Positions 10,805-20,867 of a stretch of DNA of 23,017 nucleotides are shown here, one piece after another. The translations under genes were made by a program, and so were the position numbers. The notes under the pieces were generated by a model. It searched no databases. It had not been told where the DNA came from and was given only the letters and a program-made list of their open reading frames with translations. Each line of letters begins with the position of its first letter. Position 1 is the first letter of the stretch. Source of the stretch: Plakobranchus ocellatus (lineage: Eukaryota > Mollusca > Gastropoda > Plakobranchidae); assembly GCA_019648995.1 (NCBI GenBank), contig BLXT01003184.1:312201-335217 (forward strand). The letters run 5' to 3'.

Positions 10805-13800
10805 ATATATGCTCTTTAGACAATAATTTCACATTAACTGTAAGGGCTATATATTATTCAAGAGAACCAAATAAAAAAAAAAGAAAAAAAAACACACACA
10901 CAACAGAATGTTTAATTGGTTTTTAAGACCTTTGGTCCAAAATTCAATATAAGCTTTATGTTATAACCACACAAAATACAATCTTGTTTTGTAAATAAAT
11001 AGCCGACTATTCTTTTAAGTGTTATCAAACTTTATTAGATATCCGAACATTGAAATCCCGGAGATATATAGATAAGTTCAAAGATGCTGAAAATACGCTA
11101 GTATTTTAGCCCTCTAGGCCAAAGTGAAACAAACGAACAAACACAACATTATATTATACGTATAAAAACTTACTTTCCATAGATATCATCCTCAGGAATG
11201 GCGTCCTTGCCGAGGGTTGAAATGAGCATAAGAGACGTACAGGTTGACATTGCGCTGAGTGTCACTTTGCGCCTTCCTTTGCCATCTTGGTAGGAGAAAA
11301 GAGAAGATCAGATAAGATAAAATCATTCTTTTCCAACTGCATACAGGGATCTTATGCTCAACAAAGGAAGGAAAACACACGATAGAGAACAAGACTAAAA
11401 ACAGGAAAGTACTGATTACAATGTATAACAAAAAAGAAAACAATGGTAGATACAGCAACGCTTAAAACCAGTCATAAAAGCAGAACATAGTAAACAGTAA
11501 GATCAGGTGAGGAGTATGGCTGCAAAGTTGATTTAATTGTTGAGCAAAGACGAAAGCAAGAACAATGGTACAAAGACAGGTTGAATACTGACCCGAATAC
11601 TACAGATTTCCATGGCTAAAACTATTGCAAGCCATGACTTGAAGAAATAGATTTGTGTACAGAGATGAACAACGAACGGTTTGCGTTTGTTCATCCTTGA
11701 GAAGTGGTTTATAATATTGATAGAGAATAAAATTGGAATACGTTAATGAGATACTGATTATTTATGCCAAGAGAGTTTTATGTCTATCTGTGGTACGCCT
11801 TTCTGCGTCGGTCTGTTGCGCAGATTTTCTGGAAGATTGTAGCTCTTGTGTTTCACTGGAGTTTAATGGTCAGGCAAAAAAATTCTGTATTATTTCTGTC
11901 GCCTTTAATTTTTGATAAACCAAAGACGGATTAAGATGAAGCTGCTCTATGTATGCTATGTAGGGGCCTACGGTTTAAAATCCAAAAAGTGCCGTGAAAA
12001 AAATAATTCGATTATGTTCTAAACCGAATTATTAAAAATTGTGCTCCATTTTAATTTTCTGTGAACAAATGTTGACTTGAGATCTTCTCCCCTCTAAAAG
12101 TAAGAAAGGAGAAGAAGGCGAGCCCCAAAACCCATCGCCAAAAGTGAGGTCAAACTGGCGATAGAATGTCCCCTGAGAGTTTTCAGATAAAAAAGTTAAC
12201 CCTAACGACCAGTGGCCACCAACCCTTTCCATTTCAATTTTTTCAAAATCTTAGAATTTGAAAAAAAATTTGAATGAAACTGCAAACAATTTATCAGACA
12301 TCAGTTTGTAATATAAGGATTCAAATTGCCCACCATGTGTAAAACGAAAGTGGAGAGGGTCAATGAGCTAGCAATACTGGATAAGATTTCTCTTGAAAAG
12401 GCGTTTGTAGACACTCATAGGCCTTATGCAGCTGTATCTAACAGGTTTTTTTGTACCTTCTATTACAATATTTCATTAAGAACACTTAGAACTGCTTCAC
12501 AAAAGGTCAATGCAGGAATGGAAAGCAATTTTAAAGGGGCACATTCAACAAATACGAGAGCATTTTGAAGTAATGTCTGTAACCACTTTTCCATAGCTCA
12601 TTCAATGCAAAACAACGCAGCAGAGTGTCTTTGCCTTGATCTTTTTCTCCTCGCACATTCCTCTCAATGCTTAGTTGCAGATTCTATATTCTCACTACCT
12701 CTCCATTTCAAATTTTGATACAATTCCTATTACGGATAACCCCGTTGGGAATATTTAACCTCGTTGAAGTGGTAAAGTATCGAAATGTTAATACATCTTA
12801 CATATCCGATCAATGACAGACCGACTTTTCTGTGGCTCTTGCCATTGATTTTCCCGTCCCTTTTCCCTTAAAGGCAGAACAAAATTTCTTCTTTCTTTTG
12901 CGTTGTGCTGGGACGTGGATGTCATAAACACGGGCTGTTAGAGTTTTTCAAGGAGCATCTAAGAAGTTTCAATGATTTAAAAAAAAATTTACGCGTTGAA
13001 AGCTCCATTGATTAATAATAAGGTATCTTTAGAAGTTTACTCATACAGCAATCAGAATCCATGATTCAAAGCTAACTTTCATTTTATTTGATTTCTTGTA
13101 ATTTTTTCTTTTGGTTGTTTTGGATTACATTGAATCCATTCCATCCCGAAGTGCTTTGACCCTAGAGATGTCACTCTTTAATAAAACCATGTATATGTAG
13201 TTGTGGTGCAATGGAATATTATTTTCATTTCAAATTCAAATTTTCAATTCAAATTTTTTTTCGCATCACAAGAAGGAGAAAATAAGAATAATGGAGAATC
13301 GAAGCGGCCGCTGACACTAAACTCCTAAGATTATCTCTCAAATCACGACTGTCTGGGATGGGATCTAAGTCAATCTGACCTAGGCAGAGCAGTTTAGCGT
13401 TGCTCTGGTTCTGCTTTCTCACTGGTCAGTGAGAGAAGATTTGGGTGCACGAGTACCGATTGAATAACTTTAGCGGAAGAAGAAACAAGTCATCTTTTTT
13501 TCTTTGCTTTCTGGCCCATGAATCTAGACACTGTCACAATGAAGAGTATAATGCGCATTTAATAAGTCTTTGAAATCTCTGGCACTTCGCACAATTCACA
13601 TACAAAACTTAGGGAATTTAAACTGATATTGATTTCTCAAAAGATTAAATTTATATACCGACAATTTGATTTGTAGGGACTGCTCTCAAGACATATGTCA
13701 AGACTGATTTTCCATCTATGTTTTTTTTTTTTTTACATAAACACACATGACGTATGAAAGAGACTTGTATAGATTCCAAACTTTTTTCCCAACAAGATAA

Positions 13801-14959
13801 CATAAGAGGAGCAGAAGCTTGCATGTTATGAGTCTCTCAATTTTTTTATATGTCTAGCCAGGTGTTGCCGATGCCCTAAACTTGCCCAATAAATACTGCC
13901 TTTTTCTGGAGTTGAATCAAGTGCAGTAAAACTGCGCAATGAAAATGCCCTGAGATTAACAGACCCATAAAGTGATGTCAAGAACATCGTAACTTTTAGG
14001 AGAGAACTCTTTGGTCAGAAATCAGCCGCTAAGCATTACTGCTCTTTTGCTAACTAAGTTCCACACAATCAATCTTTCTTGCCTGTAAAAAAAAAAGCAG
14101 ATAAATATACAATTGTTATTCAAATCATTTAAAACGTAGAAATCAAGAGAGATTTTGATGCTATTTTTTGTTATGTGAAGGAGAAATGGAACTTTTTTTT
14201 TTTTGTCAAAGATTCACTTTTTTAACCCCCCCAAAAAATAAATGTTGTTTAAAACGCACAATAGCTCAAACGCAATGAATAATAATAATAATAAAAAAAA
14301 AAAGTTTGTTTTCATTAAAAATACTTCTCGTTAGCAGCAAAACAAAACAAAACAAACTAATTAAAAAAGATAAGGTATTTGAGAAGAATGCTACTGTCTT
14401 CATACTATAACCAGTATATTTTCTTTTGAAGCATTTTATTAAACTATTTTTTCTATTGATGACAGATAAGTGATTCATTTAAAATTATTAGTGAAGCCCA
14501 CACGTTGCAAAGTTAAATTTATGGCCAATGTGGAGTGAGGGTGGCAATTTAAAAAAAAAATGGCTTAAGAATTTTCAAAGGAAATTTATTTAAAATAACT
14601 TTAAAAAATCTGCTAAATATACCGTAGGTCATATTCCTTTCATTTTAACGAATAGCAAGATAGGGATAAAGGATTGGGTCACAATGCATTTTGCCATTCA
14701 AATATAATTTAAATTGTGTGCCGAGTCTAGATCAAGATAAGCAGAAGAAGAATGGCAAAAGAAAAATTGGAAAGAAAATCATACAAACGGCAGTGACGCA
14801 TACAATGAAAAATACAGACACCAAAGATATTGTTTGTAGATGAGGTGCAAAGACTGCTACATCTAAGTCTATAATCATGAGCAGACCATCAAGAATTGTG
14901 TACCATTCATAAAAATAGAGAAACACTCCTACAGAAATCTGAGGTAGATAAGTAGGTAG

Positions 14960-15048
<89 letters not shown>

Positions 15049-15293
15049 TAAGATCGAGAGAAAGTGAGAGAGACACAGACAGACAGAACGAAAAGGAGCG
15101 AGAAAGAGAGAGAGAGAGAGAGGGGTACAGAGGTAGAGTGGGGCATATGTGTATGTATATGGGGCGTCGGTGGCACAGTGGTTAGCGAGTCCACCCTTTC
15201 TGTCGCTGGTTCGAGTCCCGCCACCGGCGCCATGGCCTGACGGAGGGCCTATAAGCCTGAGATCACCTTGTTGTGGACTGGCTATATACAATA

Positions 15294-15335
<42 letters not shown>

Positions 15336-16491
15336 CTATATATATCTATATCTATCTCTCTCTCTGAGCCTGAGAATAACCTGCAAAATTAGGAAGTCCC
15401 ATTTTGAAGATGAAGTAATAGGCTTGTTTTGCTTCTTTGTTTCGGAAAATTTTTACATTTCTGCTCCATAGGATAAAGACTTTCTTTTCCCACTCTTTTT
15501 CTCGCTCTGTACTCAAGTCGCTTTCTATTCGTTTCAAATCCCTCTCTTCTATCTTTATCCCCTTAGTTCAACACCTCTTCCCGTCTCAATCGCTTTTAGT
15601 TTTTTCTCATTCCTTTCTATTTCTCGCAGATATAGCTACGCTATAAAAAAGGAGAGCAAATATAACAAACAATATTGTTTGAACCAAATAATAGTAAAAT
15701 CTTATTTCAAAATTATATATTATCCGTATTAATCTAAAGCTGCACCAGCAGTTGAAAGAGGTCATAACGGAAAAAACCCCCAGTAATTTTATTCTTTTGA
15801 GAATTATTTTTTCCAAATAATGAGTAAAGATTTAGGTAAATGAAAACATGAGCATTTTCAATGAGTGCAATTCTTTAAAAACATCTGAGATCAAATAATT
15901 ATTTCAAAGGCATAGATACAAAAGCTGTGCCCCTCAAAATCATTGAAGTAGAACTGTGATTGCTTCACCGTTATGGCTCTCAAATCTCGCTGAATAATTA
16001 ATCATTGAAAATTCATAACAAGTGTTAATCAATACAATTAACACTTGTATTAATTGAAACCTTGGAAATCTTATTTCTTATGATTCTTTTAGTCAGCAAT
16101 GTCGCTGATGTACTCACACAAGCATGCTGTAATGTCTTTCTCCTCTATTTCGTGAGATCTGCATAGATTTACGAGAAATTGGACGTCTTTCTGTGAAGTA
16201 CAAATGTAAATGATTAAACGAAACAACATTTTTAAAAAGGTTTGTCGCATTGCCGTAAGAAGAGATCGAAAAACAACAAAAGATTAGATTTTCAAAAATT
16301 ATTTTTAGTTGTCATGTTTTGAGACTATTTTCAGCATTTAAAAATATATTGTATTTAGAGTTTAACTCCAATACGATAAATGCAAACTGTTTTCCTCCTC
16401 ATTCCAGGTGTATTCTTCTTCTTCTTCTTCTTCTTCTTCTTCTTCTTCTTCTTCTTCTTCTTCTTCTTCTTCTTCTTCTTCTACCTACAAA

Positions 16492-16564
<73 letters not shown>

Positions 16565-17238
16565 GCTTCTACTTCCACTACTACTACTGTCACTTCTATC
16601 AATATTGCTAGTACTACTTCTATGCAGATCAAACGCAATTTTTGATTTTACCAATGGCATGAAAAAGGCGACCACAACGGCAATTTAATCAAAGCATGTA
16701 TGTTTCCAGTATGATATGATGGCTTACATTTGTTTTATGTTATGAGAATATTCTCTAACCAACCTACCCGTATCTCGGTGAGTAAAGTTTGGAGTTTAGC
16801 TGACTTTAGTTCGGCCTTCTTCCTCGCACGTTTCATATTCATTATCTGGATATGATGCTTGTGCTTCATTGTCATGAGGAAACCTACAAGGGAACACAAG
16901 GTACGATGGAATCAAGGGGAATTTTATGAGCATCAATATTCATGCCAATGGTCATAGCTGAGTTTCTTTTTGCGACAAAAATAACACAATCCCTCTCACT
17001 CGAAGTTTCCTTTTGACAACAGCAAACTATTTACTTTGTCCACTGGACGTGGTAGAATGGAGAGGTATTGATTTTATTTTCATTGCTGTGTGCATAGATT
17101 TATTTTAAATGGTTTTTATGTCTATCCAGCTTTATCTTTTATTATCTTTGTCGCCATCTCATTATTTTCGTTTCAATGTGCTTGATATATCTAATCTACA
17201 TCTGATCCCGCCGATGTTAAAATCAATTTTACGAATAT

Positions 17239-17311
<73 letters not shown>

Positions 17312-20300
17312 GCAACAACAAAACATTTTTGATGTTTGTTTTATAAACCTGAATCGCAAAGTCAGACTGCTAAATCAAGATATTAGACAACTTTATTATT
17401 TTTTCATCTTTTAGAAAATCCTGACTACTACTTAGTAACAACAATTTTATCGTAAAAAAAGTAGCCTAGTCACTTCAATTGACGCCATTTTTCGATTTTC
17501 TCTCAGATACATTGAAAAAAAGTGTGAATACTTTGTACGGGATATTTATTTTCATATGTGAACGCCATGATACAGTGTACTTTTTCAGTTTTTTGAGCCA
17601 TAAAAAGATAATAAAAATATGACAAGTGTTAGATAAATTATTTGATTGTTGAGGGCATTCTCTAAAGGCTAAAATATGGAGCGTATATTCTAAAGGCTAA
17701 GACATCATCTTAAGAGAACAGATTTAGAAAATAAAAAAAAAAACAACCAAAAATCACAGTGTTAACAATATTGCCTGTTAGAGATTATTCACTTCTGCCT
17801 TTATCTTATCTTTTGTCTTGTCTTTGTTCTTTCAAATTCACATGTATTTTTTTATTTGTGTGTAATTTGTCTCTGATGTTCTCATCCTATGCATAATGTA
17901 AAGGCTCCAAAGGCCTGCACGAAAAGTGAAAAACGTCTTTGAATCACCGATTTTCCTTCTTTTATTTAGGAAAAAAAAAAGATTTGAAGGCAACAATCTG
18001 CCCCGTCCTTCTCCTTAATCGAAGTTCCTGCCCATTGCTGATTTTTTCCTCCCTTCTTTTCATATGAAATCAAAGAAAATTTTTAAATTAAATTCTCTAC
18101 TTAGTAAATTATCCAGGTCTATCTATGTATGCGATATAAAATGAAATGATATCACACGTTTGCATAAAATATATTTGTTAACTCGTGACTTTTAGCCATT
18201 TGACTTTCCATCCTCTCCTTAATTTGATTCTTTCTCTTTTTCTGTGTGGCCATGGGAGAATTTATCATTGTTATCCTGACTAGCATAAACCACTATTCAA
18301 ATGTTATCCCAAGCCTTCTCATCTAATCGTATCTTTTAATTGACAGCGGTTGCAACTTTTTTCTAGTAACTTGAAATACGCTTATCTTGATTTTAAATCG
18401 TTGATCGCAGGCCAAGAGTTAAGTGAAATTTGGGATGTGACGACTTTCTCCTTTATTTACATTTTCCAGTCTCTAACGATGTTAAGTGGTATTGATAGGC
18501 AAAAGAACAATAGTCCATCCCTGTTATAAACTATATATAACAGGATTGGGACATGGATATTTCTGTACATGCTTTGTAGAAAGAGGGAATAAGAAAACTG
18601 ATAGCAAAAGTTTCTAGCCCGAAGCCAATTTGATGTTGTTTGGTCATAAGAGTTGTCGACTGTCAGCGATGCCATTGAGCCAAGAGAATGCGTTGACAGT
18701 AATTTTGTTATATTATGGTGTGAAAGGATTCACTAAATAGGGACATTTTCATCTCATTGCTTACTCTTCCTAAAGAGACTTTGTCACACAATCTAATATA
18801 AAAATTATGGGAGACGATTTCTTGGATACGGCAATGAGAAAAATAGAACGCTAGAATAATCTAAATGTTTTGGATTATTACACCTAGATAAAGTTTTTTT
18901 TATGCATCTGTTTACTTTGAAAGCACCGTGTTCTGAGCTTTTCCACATGGAGTTTAAGTCGGCGGTAATCAGTGTGAATCAAGATATGATGGTGGCATTG
19001 CAATGAGTAGAAATGTGTCTTTTGCTTACTGTAAGTTTGAAAGAGTTCAATCTGAATAAATTTGCCAGTCAGCTGTCTTAAATGATAAATTATCTGTACT
19101 TGCAAGATACACGCAGTGCTGTGGAATCGTGTCTTATTAAGAATGATCAATAGCCTGTAATATATAGGATCAATTGGTGAGAATGTGGAACGAATTGTGT
19201 ATATCAAGAAATATAAATGTAATTGCTGGCAGAGCCGAACTGGAGGGTTCAACAAGTGGATTCCCATATGGGCCTTGTTTGTTTTTCTCACACATTTCCG
19301 GAGGCAAAATGTATCACACGGAACGGATTTAATAGCTGATAAAATTCTTTGCCCCTACTATTTTATGGATTCTGATCAAGTACCACTTATTACGGATTCG
19401 AACAGGCACTTTCCTCATGATTTATTGCCAGGACTGCGAACGAGTAGCCACTCACTCTGAATTCGTATAATCATTTTCCTGGGACCAATTATTATTTAGA
19501 GATTTTATTGCAGTGTTGTGTTCTTACATGTGAGAGGAAAAAAAAAATGAAAGCTCAAGCTGAGTCCCATGCTCTTAGCCCTGTGAGAAATGTAGATTGT
19601 GAATCGGCGCTAATTAGAGCATAGACTTGTGCAAGTGAGGGAGGATTAAGGCATACATAATACCTGCCTATTCATGTACGATAATTATGAGATTTTAATA
19701 AGTCAATAAGCCGACTAGGATTACGTCTTATTATGATTTTTCCTGGATTAATTGAGGTTATGTAAACGGAATAACAGTTTTAATGATGTTTTTTGGTGTA
19801 GTAATGTATGTGTTTACAATTTTATTGCCCCAGGACATCATTTGGGTCCTTTCCTTGGTCAGAGGTTTACTTGTACTCATAGTGATTGCTTTGACTGGTA
19901 CCACTTATTGGTCGATTTAGCGGTCCTTTTCTATGATCAGTTAACTTAGCACAGTTTTGTGTAATGAAGAAAGTAAATAAAGTCACTACTCTGTTACAAC
20001 AACAAGAAAGACTGTTAGTTCTCAACTTCAAAAGGATTCAGCTCCTTTAAAAATCTTATCTGTTGTGGTTTACCAGTCGGACTTAGTAGAAGCTCTTTAA
20101 ATCCATCAAAACACATAAAGAGCTTGTAGCTTTGCCATTTATAAAACAATTGGAAATCAAAATAATTTTTTCCTTTAAATCACGACAATAATTATCAACC
20201 TAACAATATCAAGAAAAATAAATCAATAAACAAACAAAAAAAAAACAAATAAAAAAGGCAGCCAACACATTTCGTAATGCATTAGAAGTCTGAACTAATT

Positions 20301-20809
20301 TTGACTGATTTAAGCATCTGCGTGCAAATATTTTATTTAAAAGCTTTTTAGGTTTTATTACTAACAAAATTTATTTACTCATCTTTCTGATTACCAAGGC
20401 AGTGCACCTAATTATAGGTAGGAAAATTTTATACTAAAATTTATAAAGAAAATACTCTGATTTTGTTTCTTCTCTACCTTTCAAAAGTGGTTAATGATGT
20501 ATTTAAAAACTGCCTCTCACACCTGCATAATCATGTATCTAGGGAATGCTTTTAAGTTGCAGTAATAACCATTGTATTTTTGTTGTAAACAAGACTGGAG
20601 TAAGTGCTAATTTTGATCTTTTTCAGTATTTCTTGTATCAAGGCATTGTATTGAGAAACACAGAGAAAGGAAACACGCGAGAGAGAAAGAGAGAGAAAGT
20701 GAGAGAGAGACATAGAGAGAAAAAGAGGGAGAGAACAGTTAAAAAAAGAAGAAAATTGAAAGCGTCTAAAAGAAACAATCCATAGTGAGGAAGAATAAAA
20801 GAGACAGAA

Positions 20810-20867
<58 letters not shown>

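Larger units (their letters stand above)
6000..11173 (-). other. Intron 4 of the proton channel gene
   Basis: 5,174 nt, donor gtaagt and acceptor ctgcag. It holds three tRNA-like elements (about 6960-7113, 8046-8125 and 9065-9140), GA and GATA tracts near 8.6-8.8 kb, a GA/CT inverted pair at 9551-9794, the long TCTA/TA/TC repeat at 10641-10806, and GC-richer patches at 8338-8475 and 9330-9480 of unknown nature. I found no phase-compatible extra exon. Confidence 0.7.
11286..16117 (-). other. Intron 3 of the proton channel gene
   Basis: 4,832 nt, donor gtgagt and acceptor ccaag with a long pyrimidine tract. The stretch 11.5-14.9 kb is plain AT-rich sequence with short A- and T-runs and nothing I can assign. 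From 14.96 to 15.36 kb it holds a long GA tract, the clearest SINE of the window and a CT/TA tract. An inverted repeat lies at 16018-16048. No further exon was recognised. Confidence 0.7.
16191..16767 (-). other. Intron 2 of the proton channel gene
   Basis: 577 nt, donor gtaggt and acceptor ttcacag; the shortest intron here. About a quarter of it is the pair of triplet repeats at 16413-16564. The remainder is AT-rich with no further signal. Confidence 0.85.

Noticed and set aside
10641-10806. CRISPR-like or satellite array
   Set aside because: Units are 2-4 bases with no spacers; it is a plain compound microsatellite in an animal gene.
15161-15231. Functional tRNA gene
   Set aside because: A and B boxes are perfect, but the stems do not fit tRNA spacing, the T stem has a mismatch, no credible anticodon arm is seen, and a SINE body follows.
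14732-15291. Leu/Ser-rich open frames of 108-120 codons
   Set aside because: They are translations of the GA/CT microsatellite and the antisense of the SINE.
16319-16688. Open frames with poly-Leu, poly-Phe, poly-Ser, poly-Thr, poly-Val and poly-Arg
   Set aside because: All come from the TTC and TAC repeats in intron 2, which keep every frame open.
19185-19460. 91-codon plus-strand frame and the overlapping 135-codon minus frame at 18884-19291
   Set aside because: No recognisable motifs, AT-driven composition, no splice-compatible signals, and partly overlapping a SINE-like element.
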